A stretch of 64,000 nt of DNA from NCBI RefSeq assembly GCF_035046485.1, contig NC_085137.1:482726252-482790251 (forward strand), written 5' to 3'. Under the pieces are notes generated by a model. That model saw nothing but the letters and a program-made list of their open reading frames with translations, did no database searches and was not told the origin of the DNA. Shown in pieces: positions 1 through 12,297 of the stretch (its first letter is position 1; every line of letters begins with the position of its first letter). Made by a program: the position numbers and the translations under genes. This DNA comes from Aedes albopictus. Taxonomy: Eukaryota; Arthropoda; Insecta; Diptera; Culicidae.

Positions 1-609
1 ATATGATACATCGAATGGAGTTGTGACGCTTGGTTATAATATTGTTGGACAGATAATTTAATGTTGCAAAAGTAAGTAAGCGTTGTTGAATTACATTATG
101 CGCGATGATATTTCAATGAAATTCAACAATTACATGACCGATAATTACATCAGATTTCAATTACCGTTGTAATTAATATTCATATATTTTTGCTGTGTAA
201 GTCTGCAAAGAGTGATCGTCGCTGTTCTTTTATGCTGAAGATTAATCTGAGCTATTCTAACTGTAGCCACTACCCAAACCAGGCAAGATTAAACTCTTTA
301 CAATCACAGCACAACCCAAGAAACAATTATAACTTTAAGAAATGCTTCTCAAAGCTGTGTTTTTAAGCCTTGAGTCGAATTATAATTGGTTTAGTTAAGA
401 TAAAACTGTTTTTCAACTCTTGTTAGCCCAGAAATGGAGAATCTGTTCAACATCAGCCGTTCTATAAGCATTGTAAATGTTATGTTTATTCATTGATCGT
501 TGCTTCATTACACGGCTGTTGTTCAAGGTTCAACTCGTTTGCTATTTACGAATTTATCAGCAACCTTTCTTCAACGTTTATTAAACCAAGTTGAATGATG
601 TACATAAAT
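1..609. other. AT-rich spacer, no gene seen
   Basis: AT-rich sequence with no open frame of note and no terminal repeats that I could pair. Nothing recognised. Confidence 0.5.
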
Positions 610-810
610 GACCCGATTTTGTCAGCCCCTTTTCGGAACACATTTTTTGCTCTCTTCAAAAACTTAAACAGTTTTTCAAATTTATCATTCCTCTATGTTC
701 TGCATCTCAGCTGTAGTTTGATGATAAATATTAATAAATTGCTTGAAATGTGATCGTAAGATAATGAGAGCAAAAAGTTCGTCACAAAATGGGGCTGACA
801 AAATCGGGTC
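610..810. mobile_element. Short MITE with about 20-bp inverted ends
   Basis: The left end reads GACCCGATTTTGTCAGCCCC and the reverse complement of the right end (791-810) begins with the same sequence. The interior is AT-rich and noncoding and the element is about 200 bp. I could not fix a target duplication, so the superfamily is unassigned. Confidence 0.7.
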
Positions 811-1064
811 CTTACTGTATTTTTGTTTAATCGTCTAATAAAGATTTTAGGAACTTAAGTAAATTTGCAGCCACGTTCATTGTAACAAGATTTCTGCGAC
901 AATTATTGCACCACAATACAAAACAAAATTTGGCAGCAATTTCAATTTTTATATTTGATTGAACAAATGCTGTAAAAAAGTTTCTTAAACGTTTCTTCAA
1001 TATCGCTCTATAAATAAATAAGCAACATTTTTTACATATTTCTCATATGAATATTTTGATCAAC

Positions 1065-1341
1065 TTTTTATCACAGACAAACAGACGTAACACCTTGAAC
1101 GATTTTCATGGAAATCCGTCGCCCAGTTCACACTACCATCACCTGGTGGAAAAGTTGCACGAACCACTGTGTTGTGCAATATCGTCAACAGAAGGCGCTA
1201 GTGTGAAACGTCAAACGCATAGAAAAACGATGCGCGCGCCCCTGGTTGTGAAAGTCACAACTATGCAAATTTAAAATGATCGTTAAAAGCGTGATCGATG
1301 GAAATTTCGCAAGTGTTACGTCTGTTTGTCTGTGTTTTTAT
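1065..1341. mobile_element. MITE, 22-bp perfect TIRs with 7-bp TSD
   Basis: Perfect inverted repeats occupy 1072-1093 and 1313-1334 (outer part CACAGACAAACAGACGTAAC). They are flanked by the direct repeat TTTTTAT at 1065-1071 and 1335-1341. The 263-bp interior has no conserved protein; a 75-codon open frame inside is very likely fortuitous. A 7-bp duplication does not identify the superfamily by itself. Confidence 0.8.
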
Positions 1342-2575
1342 GGCTATATTACCTACATTAATCACAGTTTTATGATAGAACTCACATAATTGACAAGACT
1401 CGAACTCGGGACCTTATGTTTCACTGTCGTCTTCATCTGATCTTCTCCAATCAGGATTGCATGAATTGGAAGATTTAAAGCAGTATTTAAACATTGAATC
1501 GAATACGTTGCCGTCCATACGTTGCTTAAAGATCGCTTAAGTTATGTTGTTCGACTTGTGGTCGACATGAACATTGAAGTTGATTAATGATTGATTAATC
1601 ATATCCACAACGTTTATTTATGTGAATAAACTTTTCTGTAAGCTTTGTTCATCAGCAGCGCTACTGGAGCCTAATAGTGGCCGTGAAGTCAATTCACTAC
1701 GGTGCGATGTTGTTTTGCAAATTTTGTGATCCTTCAAGAATATTTTTTTGTTTCTCATACTCAAAAAAGTAAGTTGTGTTTAGTTTTCGGGACATTCATT
1801 TTGTGTACGAAAGAAAAATGTGTCACCCTGCGGTTAATCTCCTGACAAAAAGTGGATCCTGAACCCGGTCAAGATAGAAATAAGGCTCGATCCGTGTCAT
1901 GATAAAGGAACCAGGGGGGAAACTTATAGACGCTGCTTGTTAGTGGAGCCAGTTGCCGTTTTCAAGCACGGTGGATTTGCTGCCGTTGATCAGTGTAGTG
2001 TTAAGGGTAAGTCGTGATGATTTTGTTTGATACAATTATTTAGAGCTGCTGCAAGGCTCCTGTTTGATGTATAATAATTTGCAACTGTGTTTACAAATGT
2101 AAACATGACGAACAATGGCAATTAATAGCACTGCTAATCAGCAGCTGAATAGAACGAATCAGCAACTCTTGTTAACCTATTTTTAAGCTACTTGTTCCAC
2201 TGTGAATTATATGTGGCATAATGACATCTAATACGTCGGAAACAGCTTGTCTTCGTACATTATTAGAACATTATTAGGCTATAGGGGGAAATTCCTAAAC
2301 AACATTTCTTAAACTTCTGTTCGATCATTTGTTCAATTTACATAAATATGATGAACAGAAGGGCTATTCAAACTGTTTGAAATATTTATTCGACTCTTTT
2401 TTTTTTTCAACACATCCCATTATTCAGCTATCGGCGCTTTCGTAGAACACTTGCTAAGCTGGCATGCTTATTAATGATTTCGAATTCTTACTTGGGAACA
2501 AAGAACAGTAGCAATTAAGCCAGATCGGTATCATTTGGATAACGCCAAAGGCGAGGATACACAGAATATGTACAC
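1342..2575. other. Spacer without recognisable gene
   Basis: Mixed AT-rich sequence. I saw no long frame, tRNA-like segment or paired inverted ends. It could hold regulatory or intronic sequence of a host gene outside the window, but nothing shows this. Confidence 0.4.
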
Positions 2576-2640
2576 TGTGTACCCAGGAGGTGGGAAACTC
2601 GGCACAAAGTGCCCGGCACACTTTCGGCCAGTGTTGCGAA

Positions 2641-2812
2641 ATGAGCGAGTACTCACACAACTAGTCAAACTCACGAGTGAGTATGAGCAGTACACCTTAA
2701 ACTCACCGTGAGTATTACTCACATTTGAGTAAGCGCTGTACAACTCACACTCACTCGTGAGTATTGACGTGCAGATACTCACTCACGAGTATGCTTTACT
2801 CATTTTCATACG
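2641..2812. repeat. Left subterminal TGAGT/ACTCA array of inner hAT
   Basis: At least ten copies of ACTCA or TGAGT in both orientations, often paired as GTGAGTATTACTCAC-like palindromes, lie just inside the left TIR. By analogy with other hAT elements these are candidate transposase-binding sites. Confidence 0.75.
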
Positions 2813-3879
2813 GTAATCTAAAATTTATCTAAAGGCTTGGAATCCTATCAAACATTAATGGTATGTTTTATTGGGACGAATGTATTGAATCAGTAGACAA
2901 GGTTGCTTGTCAATAATTCTATTGTTTTTTTTTATTCTAGTGAATTGTATCTTACTGGTAGTTCTAAGCGCTCCGTTAAGGGCGGTCCTGAAGAGGTCCC
3001 CTTTGAGCCCAACAGCTCAACGTGAGGGCTTTTATTTGAACTCAAACCTCTTGTAGACAGAGATCAATCCCCTGAAATGGCTGTCATCCACATATAACTG
3101 GCGTGAAGCCAAAAATTTGGCGCAGGACGTGGTGCTGATTTGAATGGGCGGTTGCATTAAGCTGAAAACAGTGATTTTTTTTTTCTGTTAGTGCAGGCGT
3201 GACATTCACATATAATTGAGTTCAGCGTTGTTTTAAATGAACGAAATGTATTTGCATGCTTGTGCGTCTTGTAAATTTAATAAAGAACACTAAACGCATT
3301 GAACAAATGTGTAAACGATCGTTTCTCAAATGCACGATAATTCGTACGACAAAGTTCGCTTCCGTACGTAGCAGATTGAAAGGCAGGCTGAAATTTCGTT
3401 AACGAGCCCGTTCGAGCCGGCTTCAAGAACTAACGCTTTCTTCAGGGGGTTGGCAGAGACAACAATTAAGAAAAAGTAATTTTACGGAATCGTGTGGTGT
3501 GGTGTGATTTGACCTTGGATTTGACAGTTCGATAGCAGCAGACCTGCTGCAAAGGCGCATATAGTGCTGAATTAATGCCATTTTAGCTGCATATTGGTTA
3601 CCTGGGTATGATTACTGGCCATGTTACTGGTAGTAATTTGCTCGGCAGTTTTTTTTCTTTTTAGGTCCGAGGCTCATATAATTAGGGTGGTCCAACTTTA
3701 TATGAAAAAAAAACTAAGACTTGAAAAAGCTCATGGGATTCCTTCAGAATTTGTTCCTTTATTTTTTATTCTTCAATCACTTTACCTAATTTACAGCTCT
3801 TTTGTCCACCAGGGCACTGCGTGCGATTCCAATTGGAAGCTGTACTTACACTTTGTACAGCTCCTAAATGTATTCTATT

Positions 3880-4197
3880 ATAATTCTACTAGATCGAACT
3901 GGATTCCGTTGCGCTGCTTTCACTTTCTACACTATCATGGTAGAATGATGAGCACGAGGATGTTGATGTGTGGCTCTTGTTCCTTTTCCAGTCCGATTGG
4001 GGGTCCATTATGAGTTGCCGTTAGCCGATATCCAGGTGTCCGGGTCCGTTGGAGCAAATGCTCTGAAGAGGGTCAGGTGCCAGCTGCTCTCGGGGGGGGG
4101 AAGAGCAACTGACGAAAAATTGCAAGTTCCGGGCTGGGATCGAACCCATGACCATCCACTTATTAAGTGAACGTGTAGCCACTACGCTACGGGCCAT
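3880..4197 (-). mobile_element. tRNA-derived SINE (minus strand)
   Basis: Read on the minus strand from 4197, the head is tRNA-like: an A-box region (TAGCGTAGTGGCTACACG) and a B box (GGTTCGATCC) spaced as in a tRNA. A tRNA-unrelated body follows. The 3' boundary is uncertain. It sits within the inner hAT-like element. Confidence 0.6.
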
Positions 4198-5995
4198 GGC
4201 AATTTGTTCCTTTTGTCACCCATAAGTTCCAATAAAGTTTTGTTTCAATTCTATCAAGTCTAAGCACTTTTTTATGAAACATCCAGCAATTTGTGCTGAT
4301 AGGGCACAAAGTTGTACCGGATTCTAGCAAAAAATTGCTTAAAAATCAACCATTCGTTTTGCTGGTTTTTGCTTTGCTGGATGCGTTTAGTGTGTAAGCA
4401 GGCTTCCCAAAAGTACCGCATCATGATAGCATTTTGATGGCTGTCACACTCTTATTCCCATGACAGCCTTGTGAATGCACGGTTCATGACAGCCCACAGA
4501 ATAAAACTCATGCGACGTACAACATCACTGTCGGGAACTGCTCACATCGTCTGCTTTCGCTGTGCGTTCGTTCGCCGATGACAACCTCGGCTCTCGCCCA
4601 AACCGTCTCTCGTTGGCTGTACACGAAGTGACGAAAATCGCTGCGCTCGGGCCGAGCATTTTCCTTCTGTTGAACTTGTCGAGTATCGTGGTATATCCCA
4701 CGCTCAAAATTTTCGTCGCATTTAATGTATTATGTATTTTTTTCAAATAGAGAATATGTACTTGTAAGTCTTGTTCTAGTAGAGTTTTTTGCATAGCATT
4801 ATTTTTTATTGGCATGTGAAATGCACTGCCATGTTTTCAATATAAAAGAGAGTTTAATCTCACATCAGTGGTATATTTAAGCCAGACTACAATTTTGAAA
4901 AACGCTGGCATAAACTTCTTTCCGCCCCTGGGGCATCTTGTGAAAGGCATATAATGTTTGTTAAAAAAATATTTATTGAGCACATGTTTTGTGAATAACT
5001 TTTAGCGTTAAGCCATGTACTCCCGTGACAGCCTATGACACCCTTTATGCGACAGCCGGCTTGGTTAACCGAAGATTGTCATCGCCATGCGGACTACATT
5101 ACTCACGACGTTTCCCACTCGGCTCGATACGACTCGAGTATGCAACTGTCAGGCAAGCAGCCGAAGCAGCGGCTGTTTCAATACATCTTTCGCTCATGCG
5201 TGTGCGTGCTGTTGGCGATACATTTCTCACTGATGGTGTTGCACACGGTAACGAGAGATGGTCTGCACACATAAGAGAGTGTCGATTCAGCCTTGCGCGG
5301 GCTGTTGCGAGAAGGCTGTACATTTGGAAAGCCTGTGTGTAAGTTTCATGTTCGAAAGTTGAGTACTCAAGTAAATTTACATTTTTTTTGTAAATTTTAA
5401 ATTACAAACTGATCAAGTGTTTAGTATGAGGAAAAACGTTACTTTTCTTTACGGAACGAACTATTTTTCCGCGCAGAAAAATCTACAGCTCTTTTAGATT
5501 TACAAGGGAGGCGTTACCAGTATAAAACTTTTTTTCCTTACTTGCCTACTCAAGTAATTTTGAAGCGAAACTACTATTTGTCCATTATATGCCCTATCTT
5601 TTTGCACAATAATAGAAACTAGCCATATGGAAAAAAAAACGATCAAATGTATGCAGAAAAGAAAAGTTTTATATGTTTGGACCTAGGAGATGTAATTGAC
5701 CCTACCATTTTTAATTTGAAGGTAGGTAAATATATGTCAAACATCTTTATTGAATACCGTAAAGTGACCCGACGTATGCGAAAAAGTTATACCACTGACA
5801 AAGTGTGGTGAAATATAGAGATTTCCTAATTGATGATATTACTTTGCATGCGTAGGTAAACAATAAGAGTTTTTAGCCTATGGTGCCAAAGCTCTCGAGC
5901 AGATCCACCTTTCCTCGAAAACTGTGCCTTGTATATAAATAATCACCATTGCAGTACAGAACAAACAAAAACATCATTTCAAACCAACAAAAATA

Positions 5996-6200
5996 ACTTA
6001 CTCACTAAACTCACCGTGAGTAAAATGAGTAACTCACGCGTGAGTAATGACGTCATACTCTTGCGTGAGTATTACTCACAAGTGAGTAATACTCACGCGA
6101 GAGTATGACGTCATTACTCACGCGTGAGTATACTCATACGCGAGTATTACTCGCAAATGAGTAAGGTGAGTGAGTATTTTTTAGTCGTGAGCATGAGTTT
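5996..6200. repeat. Right subterminal TGAGT/ACTCA array of inner hAT
   Basis: Mirror of the left array and denser. Near-palindromic blocks such as ACTCACGCGTGAGT and GAGTATTACTCAC recur, separated twice by TGACGTCA-type (CRE-like) palindromes near 6047 and 6110. The region can fold on itself. I interpret it as clustered transposase sites. Confidence 0.75.
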
Positions 6201-6555
6201 CGCAACACTGCTTTCGGCACACTCACCGGCACATTAATGGAGCTAGCTGTCATCAAACTGGCAACACTTTTTTGTGCGTTTTTTTGCTGGAGAAGAAACA
6301 AAATAGTCCATTTTACGAGCAGATTTTATAAATGAATTTTGACAGGAGGTAGCGTCCAATAACCCGTGAAAATCAATATCATCATCAACATTGTTGTCAC
6401 TTCGTAAAATGGCTCATAATGAAGACAACTTGTATCAACACTGATCAAAAAATGCAACTGTTCCGGCTGTTGCAATTGCAATCTAATTCCAGGCAGAATT
6501 CCAGGTCTAACTCTCATATTCTTTAATTTCATACTGAATTTCAAGCATGACGGGG

Positions 6556-8515
6556 CCACACTGGGGCAGGATTGAAAATACATGGAAAAAACCTCTAGCT
6601 CGTCGAGATGTCGAGATACTCATTTGGTGTCTTCAGACAAAATATTTGTATGGACATTGCCGATATTCTGAGCGGTAGGTAATTTTTCTTACGTTATTCG
6701 CATAAAAGTCCTATAAGTCATTTTGGCCAAATTACATTTAAGCGATATAGTGTCTTCGGCAAAGTTGTTCGGCTATTTATGCTGAAAAAGTTTGCTGAAG
6801 ACGTCAAATTTCCAAAGCCTATTATTCTTGAGATATTTACCGATTTATAAAATACCTACCTAAAATTGATTTTTTCAACAAAATACGTTTTTAAACAAAT
6901 TTAATGTTCGTTTTCGAGTTATAATAATGAAAAATACTGAAATAAAATAAATATCGAGGAAATTAGTTGGAAAAAATGAAATAAGCATTGATTTTATATA
7001 GAAAGTTCCCGATAATCATGCAAAATGTATATAGGACGTTCTTGCAGTCGGGCAAGTTCGGGCAAGTGTTTTCATCGGCAATCACCTAAAAAATACATTA
7101 GCTTTCATGTAAAAAATTTTCACAGACATGATATTTAATGATTTTTTCTAAATTGAGTTCAAAGTTTACTGTTTTGGGTAAATTAGTACAAAATTTATGT
7201 CCATAAAATACTACGTTTTAAGATGCCAAGTGAACCATGAAAAGTATAAATACAATCTAGTCATAGATTTAGTTGTTTCTTATCTCCAAACAAATTGTAA
7301 AACACAAAAATGTCCCAAACGGCAGTGAAAGCATGCTTTGGTTTTATCATTCATCATTGCGTCATATTGTCACACATCATGAATATTTTTTAATGTATGT
7401 TTATTATCTTATTTAATAGAGATATAAAAAAACGTGGAGAGTTATAAGCATAAATTAATTTATTCAATGATCTTAAAACTCAAAAGCAAAAAAAAATGGG
7501 TAAAATAATGTAGAAAAGCTTATCAGTTATTTTAACCTAGTCCTACGTACTAAATATTTAAATATTTTGCGTACTAATGAAAATTAATAACAATTCATCA
7601 GAAATATACCAGTAAAAAACTATTCTTTGTAATTTGATTCCTCTATTATTAAGCTGTCTTTCAAATTAGTGGCCATCACAGGAATCAAACATATGTCTAG
7701 ATCTCTACAAAATCTGGATGTGTTGTAAAACAGTCGTTGAATCATCACGCAAATACACAATTACGTTTGAAAAAATCATTCACGAATGATAAAATGCTTT
7801 TATTGGCGGCATTTGGGACATTTTTGTGTTTGACAATTTGTTTGGAGATTAGAAACAATTAAATCTATGACTAGACTGTATGGTTCACAGTATTTTATGG
7901 ACATAAATTTTGTACTAATTAACCCAAAACAGTAAACTTTGAACTCAATTTAGATAAAATCATTAAATATCATGTCTGTGAAAATTTTTTACATGAAAGC
8001 TAATGTATTTTTTAGGTGATTGCCGATGAAAACACTTGCCCGAACTTGCTCGACTGCAAGAACGTCCTATATACATTTTGCATGATTTTCGGGAACTTTC
8101 TATATGAAATCAATGCATATTTTATTTTTTCCAACTGATTTCCTCGATATATGTTTTAAAAATACTCATTATTATAACTCGAAAACGAACATTAAATCTG
8201 TTTAAAAACGTATTTTGATGAAAAAATTGATTTCAGGTAGGTATTTTATAAATCGGTTAATATCTCAAGAATTGTAGGCTTTGGAAATTTGACGGTTTCA
8301 GCAAACTTTGTCAGCATAAATAGCCGAACAACTTTGCCGAAGACACCATATCGCTAAAATGAAAGATGGCCAAAATGACTTATAGAAATTGACTACTGCT
8401 CAGAATATCGACCATGTTCATAGAAATATTTTCTCTGAAGACTCCAAATGATTATCTCGACATCTCGACGAGCTAGAGGTTTTTTCCATGTACTTTCAGT
8501 TCTGCCCCAGTGTGG
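6556..8515. mobile_element. Foldback element, about 2 kb, with 0.7-0.8-kb arms
   Basis: The termini read CCACACTGGGGCAG and its reverse complement. The inverted arms, about 6556-7320 and 7806-8515, match over most of their length and surround a loop of about 490 bp. Landmarks in both arms include CTCTAGCTCGTCGAGATGTC and a segment near 7040/8050 containing TGCAAGAACGTCC or its complement. The element is flanked by GGGG on both sides, which is too simple to prove a duplication. No coding potential is seen. A transcript through it would form very long double-stranded RNA. Confidence 0.82.
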
Positions 8516-9013
8516 GGGGTTCAGACCGTTTCAAATGCATTCCGAAGACATCGAATGTTTTGTAACCCGAAAAACGAAGTTGCAAATCCTTTGAAATAAC
8601 AGATCTGCGATGGAGTTTTGCGCAGAATTTTGGATGGAATGCATGATTAGGGCGAAGACAAGTAATGATGATCTAAAATTTGGCGTTTTAATCAAGGTTC
8701 TGTTCTAGTGCGTTCTAGGATAGATTTGGCCATCGACTCCTGCATCGACCTCCTGTAAATTTCTCAGTTCTGCAATGTTTTCACAAAATAAACTTCACAG
8801 ACCGCTGCCGAATCAGCGAATTTTTTGGTTATGATTACGAAGAATCAGGAACACATCAAAGCGAAATCAAAACAAGAGAAAGGTTGCCAGATACATAAAA
8901 TGTACTGAATCAACTGACAGCATAACTGCCAGCACTCCGGCACACTTCGGCACATCACCGGCACGTTTGGCACAAAATCAAGTGTGCCGAGTTTCCCACC
9001 CCCTGTGTGTACC

Positions 9014-10434
9014 TATATCGCATAATGCGAAACCATGTAGGTGAAAATTAAAACCAATTAACAGCATCTTCACAATCCCACTCTTATTTAGCCTCAAGTG
9101 AGACTAAAGGAGGGCAGCTGATGATCTCGGAGAAACACTAGGTCAACTACACTATTGCTCCGGTTAGCGTAGTAATGGAAAAACACTGTGGAGGATGCGC
9201 TGGTACTCCACAGGCTCTGTTTGCGGTTAGGTTTTTATTAGACCCCCTAGTCATTCATTGCTAGGCACTGTATGCATAAAGCCGCAACACACCATGAATT
9301 AGGGGTCACCTGTTTAGTGGACTCTTATCACTGGAACAGACGGTCCGTAGTGTTATTCTTGGCCAATTGAGACAATCGCTACCGACACTACACAGCTACC
9401 AAGGCTGATCGTGAAAAGAAGTGAATATTGATGATCAACTTCTTACCGGCTCGAACAGCATTCACTAGGAACAAGAGAATTTTCCTAGATTTTTTTTTTT
9501 AACTTGGACACCACTGACTTCCTGGGGTAAATGAGAAGTATGTACAGTGTAGAGCACAAAATGCACGTAACATGATTCAAACCGAAAGCATCACCCAAAC
9601 AGTCTTTCCCTTAGGCTTTAGACACAAATCCAAAAACAGACCAAACAACACGCAGGAATAAAAGGGGATAAAAAAGTGAACATGACCAAGCTCCGAAAAT
9701 TCAATCTGACAAGGTCGTACCAGCTTTCCTTCCTTCCTTTAGTTCAGCAGCAACAGCCAGCTATCCGCCAAATTCTAGTATGTAGTGCCAATCGAAACTT
9801 GCTGCGCCTGCATTGCTTCTTTTTGTTTGCTCCTGTTGGAGCTTGGAACGGGGCCAACAACTGGCAGCATCCCAGCCGAATCGGGAATGCGGGAATATGA
9901 CGAACTTTTGGGGAATGCTTTTGGCTACGGTCAACGTGATGCGATGGGAAGGTCGGAGTGAAATGCGTTGAATATAAAAAAGTTCAATTTTATTTTTGTT
10001 ATTGGTTTCGTAAAACTAATGTTTAACATCTAAGGTGGCATGAATACTTTTTTTAATCGTTCGCTCCCATATTCATCCTATCGAAAATAGGAATAGATTG
10101 TTCCGTTATCTGATAACAGTCTTACACGAAGACAAATTTCGTTCATTTGAAACAAAAATATTAATGTTTATTCGGTGAACTGATTAAATTATTGAAACTA
10201 AAATTTTAATTTTTAATTCAAACTCAAACACATGTTGATTAATTAAATAAGTTTAAATTTAAAAAGTTTACCCATTGAGAAATCCCTCGTTCCACCGTTG
10301 ACAACATGAATAAAGCTCACAAGTAAAGTTTTCCAAAAAGTTTTATCGGAATTCTGTTGTTTTAAGGAGCGATTGTGCCGTGATTGTGGCATTGGATGTG
10401 CCACCGGGGAGGTGGGTTTTCTCGGAAATAATTT
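9014..10434. other. Spacer, no gene recognised
   Basis: Sequence of mixed composition flanking the nested hAT elements. A 74-codon open frame at 9676-9900 has no recognisable domain. No paired inverted ends were seen. Confidence 0.4.
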
Positions 10435-10612
10435 GTAAATCTAAGGACAGATTGGTTAGAATCCCAAAATGGCCACCACAATGGCACCTACTCACGATTT
10501 CGAGGGCATAAATCTCTTCGAAAACAAAACCAGCACACCTGAGCTTCTTATTTTAAGCTGACTACAAGTGAACAAGAACAGTATAATAAAATGCTATGTT
10601 GTTGAAGCTTGC
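10435..10612 (-). repeat. Dispersed repeat, copy 1 of 3
   Basis: The reverse complement matches 21735-21935 closely by eye, and 39365-39600 less closely. Landmarks are CAAAATGGCC, CTACTCACGATTTCGAGGGC and AAGAACAGWATAAT. No coding capacity. Family not recognised. Confidence 0.65.
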
Positions 10613-10615
10613 TTG

Positions 10616-10740
10616 CGACAAAATTCAAATACTGCTATTTAATTTCGTCCAACGTTTCGGTCGCATATAGTCCCTGATGAAGGTCCTATATGCGACCGAA
10701 ACGTTGGACGAAATTAAATAGCAGTATTTGAATTTTGTCG
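10616..10740. repeat. Perfect 55-bp hairpin with 15-nt loop
   Basis: Arms at 10616-10670 and 10686-10740 are exact reverse complements by eye. The 15-nt loop is TCCCTGATGAAGGTC. It lies between a dispersed repeat and the start of a decayed LINE. No mismatches over 55 bp implies recent origin or active homogenisation. Confidence 0.85.
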
Positions 10741-12161
10741 AGACTGAAAAAGCCATTTTCAAGTTACAACTGTATCAACGGCAATTCGGATTTCGGCAAG
10801 GGTCATCAACTGAATTGGCGGTGTTGGAGCTAGTGGATGATGTGTCGCAGTCTGTAGATCAAAAACTTGTTACTGGCTTTTGATACCATCAATCATACAC
10901 TTTTGCTGAAGAAGCTTGACGCCTAGGGATTCATGGTATCGCCAATGAACTTCTGAGAAGCCATTTATCAAGAAGACAGCAAAAAGTTGCAATTGCAGGA
11001 TCCAGCAGCGAATATCGCACCATCAAATGTGGCGTTCCTCAAGGCAGCAACCTTGGTTCATTGCCCTTTATGATCTACGTTAATGATATCGCAAAACTCC
11101 AAATGATAGGTCAACCTAGATTGTTCGCTGACGATACTGCCATCTCCTATAAATGTCGTTCTGTTTATGACCTGTACAGAATTATGTCAGATGATCTGCA
11201 GTTAGTTATTGCGTATCTTGAGAATAAGGCAATCCATGAGACAGATGCGATCAGCTGATTTTCTTTGTTTACCATGTATTTTTGACATTCGTCGATCGGG
11301 GTGACAGTTGAACACAAAGGAATTTGTTAGGCACCGAGAACACTCGACGAAAATTTGGTAAGCTATACATACACTGTGTTTACAATTTCAGCTGTCACCC
11401 CCATCGCGATATGTCGTCATGGATTGCCTTATAACTTGCTATCGTTGAACTACAAAAAAACGAAAATTATGGTTTTCGGTGCCAAAGTCAATCAAGTTTC
11501 TCCGTATCCAGTTCTGTCTGTAAATGGTGACACGATCGAGGTAGTATCCAGTTTCAAATTCCTGGGCGTACATATTGACGAAAAGTTGCGATGGGATGTC
11601 CATATACGAGAGTTGGTAACAAATTGTTCATCACTATGCGGAGTGCTTTGGAAACTGTCTAAGTACGTGCCAAAACACGTGTTACTTAAAATATATTTTG
11701 CTTTCGTGCACAGCAGATACCAATACGGGATTGTGGTCTGGGGTACATCATATAACACGTAAGTATCTAAGAGAGGTTCAGATTCAACCGAATCGTTGTA
11801 TGAAAGCCATTTTCAGATTGCCTCTCACTAACGAGCTATACTGCACATAGGATCACAATGTTCTGCCAATAGGGTGTCTTTTTACTCTCCATATATGTAT
11901 TACCATGTACAAAATATTGAACAATCTGACCACAACTGGTCATTTAACGCAGCAGAACATCACCACAACACCCGATACGCTCATCTATTACAACAAATTT
12001 TCTTCCGAACAGAGATTGGAAGAAGAAGATTCTCCAACACAGGGCCCAACATATTCAATCCACTTCCTGAAAACATTAGAAATACCCAATCCATTAATTG
12101 TTTCAAGCGTAGTCTGGTAGACCATATGAAGAGTGATATTGACAGTTACATTATACGTTAG
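10741..12161 (+). pseudogene. Decayed non-LTR retrotransposon, CR1/L2-like RT and tail
   Basis: Conceptual translation with frameshifts shows reverse-transcriptase blocks in order: QFGFRQGSSTELAVLELVDD, AFDTINHTLLLKKL, GVPQGSNLG, FADDTAISYKC (catalytic FADD at about 11130), NYKKTKIMVFGAK, FKFLGVHIDEKLRWDVHI, and the C-terminal block HHHNTRYAHL then GPNIFNPLP. The NTR and GP-N-LP tail without RNase H resembles CR1/L2-type LINEs; the clade is an inference. The 5' endonuclease is absent, frames break near 10875 and 11765, and a MITE interrupts the domain. It is certainly inactive. Confidence 0.85.
11224..11433. mobile_element. MITE inserted in the CR1-like RT
   Basis: Inverted ends AGGCAATCCATGA and its complement bound about 204 bp (11227-11430). 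Removing the element and one 3-bp target copy (ATA, or TAA if shifted) rejoins the RT frame, giving a block reading AYLENNLLSLNY. The 3-bp duplication is compatible with PIF/Harbinger-type MITEs, but that assignment is tentative. Confidence 0.75.
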
Positions 12162-12297
12162 TGATGTAGATTTGTTGAATTTTGGAAATCAGGTAAAGAT
12201 TTAGTGCATATCTAAATTCCATAATTAGTTAACTATTAGCTAGCAATCCCAAGCAACCCTTTCAAAGAACAAAGGTTCATTAGGGTGTGTAATTGTA

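Larger units (their letters stand above)
2621..6218. mobile_element. Inner hAT-like non-autonomous element (TSD CTTTCGGC)
   Basis: This insertion lies in the outer hAT-like element. The left end (2629) is CAGTGTTGCGAAA and the right end (finishing at 6210) is its reverse complement, a 13-bp TIR. The duplication CTTTCGGC is at 2621-2628 and 6211-6218. The 3.58-kb interior shows no transposase. It carries dense TGAGT/ACTCA arrays at both ends, a minus-strand SINE near 3.9-4.2 kb, and three copies of a CATGACAGCC-like motif around 4.46-5.04 kb. The remainder is noncoding. Confidence 0.9.
2576..9013. mobile_element. Outer hAT-like non-autonomous element (TSD TGTGTACC)
   Basis: The left end at 2584 reads CAGGAGGTGGGAAACTCGGC. 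The reverse complement of the right end (finishing at 9005) reads CAGGGGGTGGGAAACTCGGC. Both are flanked by the 8-bp direct repeat TGTGTACC (2576-2583 and 9006-9013). CAGG-type ends with an 8-bp duplication are typical of the hAT superfamily. No transposase is visible in the interior, so it depends on an enzyme supplied in trans. Its own sequence is only about 0.9 kb, because it has been enlarged by the inner hAT at 2629-6210 and the foldback at 6556-8515. GGCACA and CCGGCACA motifs recur near both ends, as expected of subterminal transposase sites. Confidence 0.88.

Noticed and set aside
1047..1274. 75-codon frame inside the MITE at 1065-1341
   Set aside because: Lies within a short element with exact TIRs and a target duplication; no domain.
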